Shown: in pieces, positions 45,309 through 53,695 of the stretch
Numbering within the stretch: the first letter of the stretch is position 1
Layout: each line of letters opens with the position of its first letter
NCBI RefSeq assembly: GCF_031085175.1
Contig: NZ_JAVHUY010000034.1
Span: 43,875 to 107,874 of the forward strand
DNA: 64,000 nucleotides
Direction: 5' to 3'
Source of the DNA: Phytohabitans maris
GTDB taxonomy: Bacteria > Actinomycetota > Actinomycetes > Mycobacteriales > Micromonosporaceae
Program-made: the position numbers and the translations under genes
The notes under the pieces: generated by a model
The model's database searches: none
What the model saw: the letters and a program-made list of their open reading frames with translations, nothing else
Told to the model about the DNA's origin: nothing

Positions 45309-45493
45309 CCCTCTCGCCCCGCCCGCGGTCTCGTTCCGCCAGGGTCTCGTCTCGCCCCGCGGGCCTCGTCCTGCTCGCGGCGGGTCCTGCTCGCGGCCTG
45401 GCCGCCTGCGGCCTTCCCGCTCGCGGGGGGCCTGCCCGGGACCTGGCCGCGCCGTGTGAGCCCACGGGCGTCAGGACCGCGGGTGGGCGGGCG
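45309..45493. other. low-complexity region between converging operons
   Basis: 185 bp between the ends of the plus-strand and minus-strand halves of the glycan locus. It is almost pure G and C with short direct repeats (for example GTCCTGCTCGCGGC twice near 45368-45396 and GGGCGTCAGGA twice near 45465-45500). I find no gene. It probably holds terminators for both sides. Confidence 0.45.
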
Positions 45494-45934
45494 TCAGGAG
45501 GGTTTGGTGACGACCACGAGGACCAGGCCGAGCACGACGCAGAGGGTGCCGACCCAGGTCCAGATGTTGGCCCGCTCGTCGAGCAGCACCACGCTGGCGG
45601 TCAGGATCGCCAGGTAGCCGAGCGCGTTGAACGGATAGGCGATGCTCAGTGGCAGGCGGCTGAGCGTGGTGAGCCAGGCCAGCGCGGAGACCGCGAAGAC
45701 GGTGAGGCCGAGCAGCACCCAGGGCGAGGTGGCCGCGTTGACCACCAGCCCGCCCTTGCCCGCCGTGGCCCGCTCGGTCGCCAGCTTCATGCCGTGCTTG
45801 AGCAGGACCTGGCCGGTGGCGGCGGTGGCCACCGCGAAGAGCAGCAGGGACAGGCTCGCGGCGGTCAATTTACGCCTCCTGGCGGGGCTGGGCGGGTCGG
45901 CGACGGGCGCGGGCTGGTCCTCAACCGTGGACAA
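45494..45934 (-). CDS. small four-helix EamA/SMR-like membrane protein
   Basis: A 146-residue protein with four hydrophobic helices, one EamA-like unit (ATGQVLLKHGMKLA in helix 1, LSIAYPFNALGYLAILTASV, LLDERANIWTWVG). Proteins of this size next to polyprenol-phosphate glycosyltransferases include ArnE/ArnF and GtcA-like flippases, so a role in flipping a lipid-linked sugar is plausible. The TTG start overlaps the end of the GT2-methyltransferase gene by 14 nt, and it is the last gene of the long minus-strand operon. Confidence 0.78.
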   Translation of the reverse strand: MSTVEDQPAPVADPPSPARRRKLTAASLSLLLFAVATAATGQVLLKHGMKLATERATAGKGGLVVNAATSPWVLLGLTVFAVSALAWLTTLSRLPLSIAYPFNALGYLAILTASVVLLDERANIWTWVGTLCVVLGLVLVVVTKPS

Positions 45935-47384
45935 CCTGTGCCTCCTCGGCGTGCGGCGTCAGGCGCATGATGAACTGGTAGCCGAAGAAGGTCGGGCGCA
46001 GCTTGACCAGTCCCCGGTCGACGCGGCGCAGCAGCCGCAGCCGGCGACCGTCCATCTCGGACACGACGCCGAGCGGCAGGCCGGTGGTGCGCTCCTCCAG
46101 GATGTCGAGCCCGGACTGCCGCACCAGCCGGCGCAGCGTCGACCGGGTGAAGAAGCGCAGGTGGGTGTCGTCGAGGATGCCGCGCCGGTCGTAGCCGAAC
46201 ATGCCCAGCGTGGTGCGGGTCCGCGGGTACCAGTGGCCGAAGTTCGGCACCGACAGCAGGATCTGGCCGCCGGGGCGGAGCACCCGCCGCATCTCGCGGA
46301 GCGCGGCGCCGGGGCGGGCCACGTGCTCGATGATGTCGCCCGCGATCACCACGTCGAAGCCGGTGCCCACCTCCTCCGGGATGCCGTACTGGAGGTCGAC
46401 CTGGTGGAAGGCGTCGGTCCGCTCGCGCACGGACGGCACCTCGATGTAGTCGATCCCGGTGACGTGGTGCCCGGCCGCCCGCACGAACTCGGCGAGCCGC
46501 CCGCCGGAGCAGCCCACGTCGAGCACCCGGGACGGCGGGGCGCTCGCGAGCATGTCGAGGATCTGGGCGTGCGAGGTGCCGTCGCCGTCCTTGAACGCGT
46601 ACTCGTCCGGCGAGGCCACCCAGGTGGAGGTGCCGAAGCCCTTGCTGGCGAACCGGTACTCCACGACGTCCTTGACGACGTCTTTGGCGTAGCGCATCCC
46701 GTTGACGTAGCAGATCTCGTCGCCGTAATAGGTGGGGATCGGGATCTCGACGATCCGCTTTCCGGCGTGCACGAGCTGGATGATGATCTGCGTGTCGAAG
46801 TCGAAGTCGTCCGTGTTGTTCTGGAGCGGGATCTCGCTGAGCGCCCGCACGCTGTAGGCGCGGTAGCCGGAATGGAACTCGGTCAGGCTGGTGCCGAGCA
46901 TGCGATTCTCGACCTTGGTGAGGATCCGGTTGCCGACCAGCTTGTACAGCGGCATGCCGCCCTTCCGGGCCGCGCCCTTCTCCATCATCCGGGAGCCGAA
47001 GACCGCGTCCGCCTCACCGCGCACCAGCGGCGCGACCATCTCCGGCAGCATCTCCGGCGCGTACTGGCCGTCGCCGTGCAGCAGTACGACGATGTCCAGC
47101 CCGCGCTCCGCGGCCATCCGGTAGCCGGCCTTCTGGTTGCCGCCGTACCCCAGGTTTTTCGGGTGCCGCACGACGATCGTCTTGATCAGATGGTTTCGCT
47201 CGGCCCAGCTCTGCCCTTCGAGGTGGGTGTCGTCGTGACTGGCGTCGTCGAGGACGAGCACCTCGGCGATCTTGTCGCGGAAGTCGACCGGGATGCGGTC
47301 CAGCGTCTTCGCCAGCGTGGTGGAGGCGTTGTAGGCAACCACGAGGATGCCGATGCGTGGGTACCCCGAGGAAGTGTTCGGCAC
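45921..47384 (-). CDS. GT2 glycosyltransferase fused to a SAM methyltransferase
   Basis: A 487-residue two-domain protein. Residues 1-240 form a GT2 domain of the dolichol-phosphate-mannose synthase type: IGILVVAYNASTTLAKTLDR, VLVLDDASHDDT, a DxD-like HGDGQYAPEML and GSRMMEKGAARKGGMP. Residues 270-450 are a class I methyltransferase: motif I VLDVGCSGGRLAEFV, GIDYIEV, FDVVIAGDIIEHV, LRPGGQILLSVPNFGHW. The join suggests that sugar transfer (probably to a polyprenyl carrier) and methylation act on one product. It lies 9 nt from the upstream membrane protein gene. Confidence 0.88.
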   Translation of the reverse strand: MPNTSSGYPRIGILVVAYNASTTLAKTLDRIPVDFRDKIAEVLVLDDASHDDTHLEGQSWAERNHLIKTIVVRHPKNLGYGGNQKAGYRMAAERGLDIVVLLHGDGQYAPEMLPEMVAPLVRGEADAVFGSRMMEKGAARKGGMPLYKLVGNRILTKVENRMLGTSLTEFHSGYRAYSVRALSEIPLQNNTDDFDFDTQIIIQLVHAGKRIVEIPIPTYYGDEICYVNGMRYAKDVVKDVVEYRFASKGFGTSTWVASPDEYAFKDGDGTSHAQILDMLASAPPSRVLDVGCSGGRLAEFVRAAGHHVTGIDYIEVPSVRERTDAFHQVDLQYGIPEEVGTGFDVVIAGDIIEHVARPGAALREMRRVLRPGGQILLSVPNFGHWYPRTRTTLGMFGYDRRGILDDTHLRFFTRSTLRRLVRQSGLDILEERTTGLPLGVVSEMDGRRLRLLRRVDRGLVKLRPTFFGYQFIMRLTPHAEEAQVVHG

Positions 47385-47393
47385 CAGCTTCTC

Positions 47394-48716
47394 CTAGCTG
47401 AGGACGGTTCGGGACTCTTCGGCCGGGTCGATCGGATCACCACGGCGCGGGCGGCGCAGGAGCAACATGCCGGCCACGACCACGGCGGCGAGCGCCTGCC
47501 AGGTCAGCACGGCCAAGACGTACGGTCGTGACGACTGGAAGGAGATCGCCGTGCCGACGTCCCAGTTCCACGGGTAGGCATTGTTCCACCGGTCGTAGAC
47601 CAGGAGCACGAACCAACTCGCGATCGCGTTGTAAACGGTGGCCAGCCAGAAGTTGACCAGGTAGGCGGCGGCCAGCGGCCAGACCAGGTACTGGAAGCCG
47701 AAGGCCGGGCTGACCAGCAGAAACAGGCCGAGCGACAGGCCGGCGGCGGCGCCCAGGTCGGTGGGCCGGCGCCACACCAGCAGCAGCGGCAGCCCGGCGC
47801 AGAGCAGGAGCCCGATGAACCGGCCCGGGCCGACGAGGAAGTCGATGGCGGCCGGCGACAGCTCGAACCACTCGGCGAACCTGACCAGGCCCCACTCCCG
47901 GATGGCGATGCCGTTGTAGCCCAGCACGTTTTCGCTGAAGTCGCTCCAGTGGGTGAGCACGACCGGCCCCCAGAGCAGCGCCATCACCGCGCCGGACGCG
48001 GCCAGGAACCCGAGCGCGCGGCGCCAGCCGGAGCGGACCGCGACCAGCAGCAGCGCGGGCAGCAGCACGACCGGCACGAGCTTGACGCTGACCGCCGCCG
48101 CGAACGACGCGCCGGCGAGCGCGCCCGTGACCAGCGACCGGTGCGCGACCAGCAGGTACACGGACAGCAGGGTGAACATCACGAAGACCGGATCGGTGTT
48201 GCCGTGAAACCCGGAGATGACGATGAGCACCGGGCTGCAGGCGACCAGCACCCCGGCCGCCGTCGCCTCGGCGATCCCGCGCCGGCGGCGCACCAGCTCG
48301 AAGACGACGAGGGTGGTGACCACGTCGGCGAGGGTGGCCGGCACCCGGATCAGGAACGGGACGTCGCCGACCCCGTGGAACTCCAGCCAGCTGATCACCT
48401 GCAGCAGGTAGCTGGTCAGCGGCGGATGGTTGTAGAGCGCCCACTTGAACTCGTGACCGTAGACGCCGATCGGCCCGTAGTCCCGGACGGCCTCGGTGAA
48501 CATGATCCAGTAGCGGACGTCGTTGGTGCCGAACGTATTGGCGGCGAACAGGAACTTCAGCACCGTCGCGCCGGCGAGGACGCCGATCACGAGCAGCCGC
48601 ATCCAGCCGACCAGCGAGAGCCTTTTGCCGCGGCGGGCCGGCTCGGGCGTGGCGCCGGCACTGCCGCCTTCACCGCCGGCGTCGGTGCGGGGCACCGAGA
48701 ATTCCCCCGTGGACAC
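47394..48716 (-). CDS. polytopic GT-C/GT87-like mannosyltransferase
   Basis: A protein of about 440 residues with roughly ten to eleven hydrophobic helices. Between the first two helices is an extracytoplasmic loop with the typical GT-C acidic and aromatic pattern (NTFGTNDVRYWIMFTEAV, HEFKWALYNHPPLTSYLL), and a later FHGNTDPVFVMFTLLSV. These segments fit the polyprenol-phosphate-mannose-dependent GT87/PIG-M-like group. GTG codons at 48716 and 48722 are the likely starts; neither has a strong ribosome site. A 199-bp, relatively AT-rich gap upstream should carry a promoter for this part of the operon. Confidence 0.75.
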   Translation of the reverse strand: MSTGEFSVPRTDAGGEGGSAGATPEPARRGKRLSLVGWMRLLVIGVLAGATVLKFLFAANTFGTNDVRYWIMFTEAVRDYGPIGVYGHEFKWALYNHPPLTSYLLQVISWLEFHGVGDVPFLIRVPATLADVVTTLVVFELVRRRRGIAEATAAGVLVACSPVLIVISGFHGNTDPVFVMFTLLSVYLLVAHRSLVTGALAGASFAAAVSVKLVPVVLLPALLLVAVRSGWRRALGFLAASGAVMALLWGPVVLTHWSDFSENVLGYNGIAIREWGLVRFAEWFELSPAAIDFLVGPGRFIGLLLCAGLPLLLVWRRPTDLGAAAGLSLGLFLLVSPAFGFQYLVWPLAAAYLVNFWLATVYNAIASWFVLLVYDRWNNAYPWNWDVGTAISFQSSRPYVLAVLTWQALAAVVVAGMLLLRRPRRGDPIDPAEESRTVLS

Positions 48717-48915
48717 GCTCACTCGCGACCAACCGGAGAGGAAGACGACGAAAGCGACGTCAGGTGAATTTTCGATGCACGAGGTCGGCCTGAACACCGA
48801 TAACGAATCGGGACTTTCACGAGCACCGCCGCACCATATACGTTAGGAACTGCTCGTGCTACCCGAGTTACCCGATTGTCGTGCGGGATAAACCGACACG
48901 GGTAGACAGCGGTAT
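48717..48915 (-). promoter_or_regulatory. AT-richer intergenic region, probable promoter
   Basis: 199 bp between the methyltransferase and the GT-C-like gene, both on the minus strand. It is clearly less GC-rich than the coding DNA and contains runs such as GTTATCGG and ACGTATATGG (minus strand) that could form -10 elements. I see no gene in it and cannot fix the exact promoter. Confidence 0.35.
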
Positions 48916-49659
48916 TCAGACCGGGCGGCGGGCCAGTGCGACGAGTCCCGGACCCTTGCGCGGGGCGAAGCTCTGCAGCGCGGTAAAGGGCGTGATGCCC
49001 ACCCGGACGGCCAGCCCGGTGAGGCGCGCGCCGGGCTGCAGCACCCGGCCGGAGCCGGCGGTGCGCTCCTCGGCCGTGCTCTCCGCGACCTCGCCGCTGC
49101 GCCGCACGGCCAGCCGGTCCCGGACGCTGTCCAGCGCGTAGCCGAGCGGCCAGGCGTAGTGCCGCAGCGCGATGTCGACGGCGCCGGCCGCGGCCAGCCG
49201 CTCGCCGAGCTGCGGGGAGCTGTATCGCCGGTAGTGCCCCACGTGCTCGTCCCAGGGCCCGAACCGCTCCGGGTCGGCCGGGACGGAGAGCAGCAGGTGC
49301 CCGCCGGGACGGACCAGGGGCAGCCACTCCTCCAGCGCCGCGGCGTCGTCGGCCAGGTGCTCGAGCACCTCGAACGCGCAGACCAGGTCGTACGTCCCCG
49401 GGTCGGGCGCCTTGAGGTGGTCGCCGTGCACCACCGTGCCGCCCACCGGGGAGATCCAGTCGTGGGCCGCCTGCCACGACGTCTCGTCCGGCTCGACCGC
49501 CGTGTACGACGCCATGCGGGCCAGCCGCGCCCCGAAGCCGCCGCGGCCGCAGCCCAGCTCGAGGATCGTCGACGGGGCGACCCGCCGCACGACGTTGCGG
49601 ACCACGGCCCAGCGCAGGGCGGCGCGGGGGGCGAGTGGAGGCGTGGCGGTCTGGCTCAT
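48916..49659 (-). CDS. class I SAM-dependent methyltransferase
   Basis: A 247-residue methyltransferase. Motif I is ILELGCGRGGFGARL, motif II region AVEPDETSW, motif IV LVCAFEVLEHLADD, and post-motif LVRPGGHLLLSVPADPERFG. The C-terminal part (HVGHYRRYSSPQLGERLAA) resembles UbiG/sugar-methyltransferase relatives. Its ATG overlaps the stop of the upstream GT4 by 4 nt, so it probably methylates the sugar or glycolipid made by that enzyme. No RNA- or protein-methylase feature is seen. Confidence 0.87.
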   Translation of the reverse strand: MSQTATPPLAPRAALRWAVVRNVVRRVAPSTILELGCGRGGFGARLARMASYTAVEPDETSWQAAHDWISPVGGTVVHGDHLKAPDPGTYDLVCAFEVLEHLADDAAALEEWLPLVRPGGHLLLSVPADPERFGPWDEHVGHYRRYSSPQLGERLAAAGAVDIALRHYAWPLGYALDSVRDRLAVRRSGEVAESTAEERTAGSGRVLQPGARLTGLAVRVGITPFTALQSFAPRKGPGLVALARRPV

Positions 49660-50783
49660 CGGTGTCCAAACTCCAGATGGTCGACGGAACGACGAAGCTG
49701 CGCGACGACGGCGGCGGGACGGAACCGCTCCGCGGCGTACAGCTGGCCGCTCGACTTGAGCTTGGCCAGCCGGTGCCGGTCGTCAGCCAGCGAGCGTAGA
49801 GCCTCGGCCAGGGCGACCGGGTCACCGGGGGGCACCAGCACGGCCGTGCCGTCGAGCGCGGTGCGCTGCGGCGCGGTGTCGGAGGTGACGACCACGCAGC
49901 CGGCGGCGAGCCCCTGGTAGACCTTCGTCGGCACGACCCGCAGCGCCTTGTCGGTGGTGCCGAAGATGCCCAGGCTGACGTCGTGCCTGGCGACCAGGGC
50001 GGGCAGCTCGGCGCCGGGCACCCAGTCGAGCCAGGTCACCCGGGGGTTGGCCGCGGCCAGCTCGCGGCAGCGCCGGTAGTCCTGCCCGGTGCCGACCATC
50101 GTGAACGCGATGCGGTCGTCATCGGCGAGCTCGGCCACCGCCTCGCCGATCGTGGCGGCGCCGTGCAGCGGGGTGAAGAGCCCCACGAAGATCACCCGAA
50201 GGGGTGCCTCCGGGTCGTCGCCGGTGTCGGCGTCGCCGGCGCCGAACCAGACGTCGCCCGCGCCGACCGGGACCACGACGGCCCGCTGCGCGGCGTCGGG
50301 CGGCAGCGTCGCGCCCTGCTCGGCGGTGTCGACCACGACCACGTCGGCGCGGCTCAGCGCGGTGCGGTCGATCCAGCGCATGAGCTTGTGCTTGACCCCG
50401 CCGCTGCCGGCGAGCGCCCGGTCCTCGGCGGTGCCGGCGGCGGAGACGAGGTGGTCGAGCGCGATCGGGGTGGAGCGGAAGAGGCGGCGGGCCAGCCGCA
50501 CGTCGAAGTGGCCGAGGTAGCCGACGAGCACGGCGTCGGGCTGGCCGCCGCGGCGCTCGCGCCGGGCGCCGACCGCGAGGCGGGTCCAGCAGCTGGCGAG
50601 CCGCCAGGCCAGCAGCGGGACGCGCCACGGCTGGCGGAGCATGGCCACGCGGGCCGCGGTGGAGAGCCGCAGCGGGGCGTTGACCTCGACGACCTCGTCG
50701 CCGCTGGCCCGGAGCCCTTCGATGAGGACGGCCACCCTGGGGTGGCGCTCCACGTCGAACGTGCCGAAAGCCAGCCAGCGCAT
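49656..50783 (-). CDS. GT4 family glycosyltransferase
   Basis: A 375-residue GT-B enzyme. The N-terminus MRWLAFGTFDVERHPRVAVL resembles glycosyltransferases acting on lipid-linked acceptors; the C-terminal lobe has VIFVGLFTPLHGAATIGEAV, FTMVGTGQDYRRCREL and the donor-site segment VPTKVYQGLAAGCVVVTSD. The typical ExxxxxxxE is replaced by TKVYQGLA, seen in some GT4 branches. It is coupled to the following methyltransferase. A 77-nt gap separates it from the upstream methyltransferase, which is probably in the same operon. Confidence 0.84.
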   Translation of the reverse strand: MRWLAFGTFDVERHPRVAVLIEGLRASGDEVVEVNAPLRLSTAARVAMLRQPWRVPLLAWRLASCWTRLAVGARRERRGGQPDAVLVGYLGHFDVRLARRLFRSTPIALDHLVSAAGTAEDRALAGSGGVKHKLMRWIDRTALSRADVVVVDTAEQGATLPPDAAQRAVVVPVGAGDVWFGAGDADTGDDPEAPLRVIFVGLFTPLHGAATIGEAVAELADDDRIAFTMVGTGQDYRRCRELAAANPRVTWLDWVPGAELPALVARHDVSLGIFGTTDKALRVVPTKVYQGLAAGCVVVTSDTAPQRTALDGTAVLVPPGDPVALAEALRSLADDRHRLAKLKSSGQLYAAERFRPAAVVAQLRRSVDHLEFGHR

Positions 50784-50860
50784 CCGCAGAGCGTACCGGA
50801 CCCGCCTGGAGGGGCAGACCTCCGCGTAGCCGTCGCCGTCACCATGCGAAACCACAGGTT

Positions 50861-51643
50861 TCAGTCGCGTACGAAGGCCAGCCGGATGAACGTGTAGTCG
50901 ATACCGACCCGCTTCCAGTGCACCGGGCGCTCGGCGTGCGCGAGCTCCAGGTCGCCGAGCAGCCGCAGCCGGTGCCGCTCGGCGAGCGCCACGAGCTCCT
51001 TGATCTCCACCGGGGAGAAGATGTGCACCGGCTGGCCGTACGCGGTCCGGCCGCGGGTGTCCGGCGGGTCCTGGTCGTAGTCGGTGGAGACGATCAGCAG
51101 CCCGCCGGGGCGCAGGATCCGGGCGGACTCGGCCAGGAACGGCTCCAGCGGCACCCCGTGCTCGATCACGCTCATGCAGGTGACCGCGTCGAAGCGGGCG
51201 TCCGGGAAGTCGGTGGCGGTGATGTCGCCGTACCGGAACAGGACGCCGTCGCGGCGGACGTCGGCGCCGAACTCCAGGTTGTTGCCGACCAGGTCGGTGA
51301 GGCCGAACAGGCGCAGCCACGGCAGGACCGGGGAGTACCGGGCGCTGCCGGCGTCCAGCACCGCCGCGTCCGTGCCCAGCCGGGCGAGGATCAGCGACAC
51401 CGCGCCGAGCGCGTCCCAGTTCTTCGGCCGGTCGTGGTGCGGCGGCAGGCGCAGCCGGCGGCACTCGGCGACCGCGGCCGCCCACTCGGCCCGGCTGCCC
51501 AGCACGCCGGTCGGGGGCATGGGCGCCGGGTGGGAGCCGGGCGCGGCGATCGCGCGCTGGAGCCGGACCCGGGTCCAGAGCGCGGTCTCGGCCAGCCGCT
51601 TGGCCAGTGCGGTGGCCGCTCCCCCGGGTGGTGCCGCCCTCAT
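50861..51643 (-). CDS. class I SAM-dependent methyltransferase
   Basis: A 260-residue protein with a variant motif I (AAVLDAGSARYSPVLPWL), then NNLEFGADVRRD, FDAVTCMSVIEHGVPLEPF and ARILRPGGLLIVSTDY. It ends with a positively charged region and ADRHRL-like helices. It is coupled by ATGA to the upstream LPG-synthase-like gene. A role in modifying a glycan or lipid intermediate is inferred from the setting; the substrate is unknown. Confidence 0.84.
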   Translation of the reverse strand: MRAAPPGGAATALAKRLAETALWTRVRLQRAIAAPGSHPAPMPPTGVLGSRAEWAAAVAECRRLRLPPHHDRPKNWDALGAVSLILARLGTDAAVLDAGSARYSPVLPWLRLFGLTDLVGNNLEFGADVRRDGVLFRYGDITATDFPDARFDAVTCMSVIEHGVPLEPFLAESARILRPGGLLIVSTDYDQDPPDTRGRTAYGQPVHIFSPVEIKELVALAERHRLRLLGDLELAHAERPVHWKRVGIDYTFIRLAFVRD

Positions 51644-52596
51644 GTTCTCTCCTCGTGGTGGCGGTGGATGCTCAGCGCCGCCATCCCCATGTCGACGGCG
51701 GCGAGCACGAGGCGGGAGACGAGCACGACGGCGGCCGCGGCCTGCGGGGAGATCGCGGTGGCGAGGGCCGCGCCGAGGGCCAGCTCCCGGACGCCGATGC
51801 CGGCGGGGGCCGGCACGAAGAGCAGGCCCGCGCAGTACGCCAGCGTGAAGCCGCCGACCGCGAGCGGGAGCACCGACCAGCCCTCGGCGCCGGCCGCGCG
51901 GACCAGGATGAAGCAGTGCAGCCCCATCAGGCACCAGCTCAGGACCTGCCAGGCGGTGGCGGCGAGCATGCCGCGGCCGGTGGGGCGGACCGCGATCGGC
52001 GGGCGGCGGAAGATCCGCAGCAGCAGGTTGATGCCCCACGTGGTGACCGCCGGGTGGATCGCCGCGACGAGCACCGGCAGGACCAGCCACAGCCACCAGA
52101 ACCGGCGCAGCGCGTCGCCCGCGCCGAACGGCAGCAGGACCACCGCCATGCCGAGGCCGACCGCGAGCGACAGCACCACCGCCAGCACGCTGACCGCGAA
52201 CGACACCGCGCGCGGCACCTTCAGCTGCTTGGCGAGCTCGACCTGGGCGACGAACGTCCACACCGAGCCGGGCAGGTACTTGCCGAGCTGGCTGGTGTAG
52301 AAGACCCGGGCGGCCGGTACGACGGGGAGCGGGTGGCCGAGGTCGGCGAGGAGGCGCCGCCAGGCGAGCATGCCGGCGATGCCGGCGCCGACCACGAGGG
52401 GTACCGAGGCGAGCGCCGGGCCCCAGCCGATCTGGCGGAGCGCCGGGCCGGTCTCGTCCCAGTTGGCGGCGATGTACCAGACGCCGGCGCCGGCCGCGAC
52501 GACCAGAAACCCGATCTTGAACCAGATACCCGGACCGCGCGGGCGGCGCGGCACGGGCGGCGCGGGAGCGGACACGGACGGGGCGGGCGCGGTCAC
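51640..52596 (-). CDS. LPG-synthase-like (AglD/UPF0104) membrane protein (copy 2)
   Basis: A 318-residue membrane protein of about eight helices, paralogous to the one at 44343-45308. Shared motifs are FYTSQLGKYLPGSVWTFVAQ and PAPAGIGVRELALGAALA. The start is a GTG overlapping the stop of the upstream GT4 gene by 4 nt (GTGA), which makes the N-terminus a Pro/Ala-rich cytoplasmic tail. A flippase-like or lipid-handling role in the glycan pathway is likely from context. Confidence 0.82.
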   Translation of the reverse strand: MTAPAPSVSAPAPPVPRRPRGPGIWFKIGFLVVAAGAGVWYIAANWDETGPALRQIGWGPALASVPLVVGAGIAGMLAWRRLLADLGHPLPVVPAARVFYTSQLGKYLPGSVWTFVAQVELAKQLKVPRAVSFAVSVLAVVLSLAVGLGMAVVLLPFGAGDALRRFWWLWLVLPVLVAAIHPAVTTWGINLLLRIFRRPPIAVRPTGRGMLAATAWQVLSWCLMGLHCFILVRAAGAEGWSVLPLAVGGFTLAYCAGLLFVPAPAGIGVRELALGAALATAISPQAAAAVVLVSRLVLAAVDMGMAALSIHRHHEERT

Positions 52597-53684
52597 GAAG
52601 AGGCCGTCGCGAGGACCGCGGCGCAGTACGCCCGCCAGCCGGGTGACGCGTCGGCCGGGCAGACCCCCGTGCGCAGCCGCTCCGGCTCGCCGTCGGAGTA
52701 GAAGCGGCGCAGCGCCTCGGCCAGCGCCGGGACGTTGTCGGGCGCGCAGAGCACCCCGTCGACGCCGTCGCGGACGTCCTGCTCGACCGTGCCGACCCGG
52801 GTCGCGATCACCGGGCGCCCGTGCGCGTACGCCAGGAACGGGTTGAGCGAGGCGGTCACCGACCGGTACGGCAGCACGAGCGCGTCGACGTCGGTGAAGA
52901 GCCCGGGTACGTCGCCGGCGGCCACGTAGCCGGGGCGAAGCTCCACTCTGGACCCGAGCCCGAGGTGGCCGACGAGCCGCCGGGTCGCCTCGGTGCCGCC
53001 CCAGAACTCCCCCGCCACCCGCAGCGACACGTCCCGCGGCCCGGTGGCCATCGCGCGCAGCAGCACGTCGAGTCCCTTGTACGGCCGGACGATGCCGAAG
53101 AAGAGCAGCCGCCGGTACACCTGGTCGCTGGGGACGATCGGCGCGCCGCAGGCGACCACCACCGGCGCCATGTGCTCCACCACGACCGGCCGGTCGGTGA
53201 GCGTCCGGGCCAGCTTGGCCTGCTCGGCCGAGTGCACCAGCACCTCGTCCACTCTGGACAGCACGCTGCGGGTGAGCCGCACGTCCCAGGCGAGGCGCTC
53301 GTGCGGCAGCACGTTGTGGCACTGGGCCACCACCCGCGTGCTGCGGTCGCGGCCGAGCCCGGCGAGGATCCCCCGGTACGCCGGCAGCTGGATCGGCGTG
53401 GCGACGACCAGCACCACCACGTCGTAGCCGCGCAGCCGGCGGCCGCAGGCGAGCCACGTGTCCGGGCGCCGCCACGACAGGCGGCGCACCGTGTCCGGGA
53501 ACGGCGGCAGCTCCGGCTCCCGGACCGTCAGCTGCCCGGGGTAGAGCAGTTTCGGGTACTGGTGCGACCAGGACTCCAGCCGCACCTCGTGGCCCGTGGC
53601 GGTCAGCTCGTGGGCCAGCGCCGTCGTGTACTGGGCGATGCCGCCCTTGTACGGATGCGCCGGTCCCACGATGGCTATGCGCAC
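52593..53684 (-). CDS. GT4 family glycosyltransferase
   Basis: A 363-residue GT-B enzyme with the phosphate-binding N-terminal glycine loop in IVGPAHPYKGGIAQYTTAL, the linker segment LLFFGIVRPYKGLDVLLRAM, and a donor site with VLPYRSVTASLNPFLAYAHG followed by PVIATRVGTVEQDV. The GTG start gives VRIAIVGPAHP. It lies 11 nt after the polyprenol-phosphate GT2 and is coupled to the LPG-synthase-like gene, so it likely extends a lipid-linked sugar in the cytoplasm. The motif in the first lobe (SHQYPKLLYPG) recalls sugar transferases of surface polysaccharide loci. Confidence 0.86.
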   Translation of the reverse strand: MRIAIVGPAHPYKGGIAQYTTALAHELTATGHEVRLESWSHQYPKLLYPGQLTVREPELPPFPDTVRRLSWRRPDTWLACGRRLRGYDVVVLVVATPIQLPAYRGILAGLGRDRSTRVVAQCHNVLPHERLAWDVRLTRSVLSRVDEVLVHSAEQAKLARTLTDRPVVVEHMAPVVVACGAPIVPSDQVYRRLLFFGIVRPYKGLDVLLRAMATGPRDVSLRVAGEFWGGTEATRRLVGHLGLGSRVELRPGYVAAGDVPGLFTDVDALVLPYRSVTASLNPFLAYAHGRPVIATRVGTVEQDVRDGVDGVLCAPDNVPALAEALRRFYSDGEPERLRTGVCPADASPGWRAYCAAVLATASS

Positions 53685-53695
53685 GCGGGCCCCGC

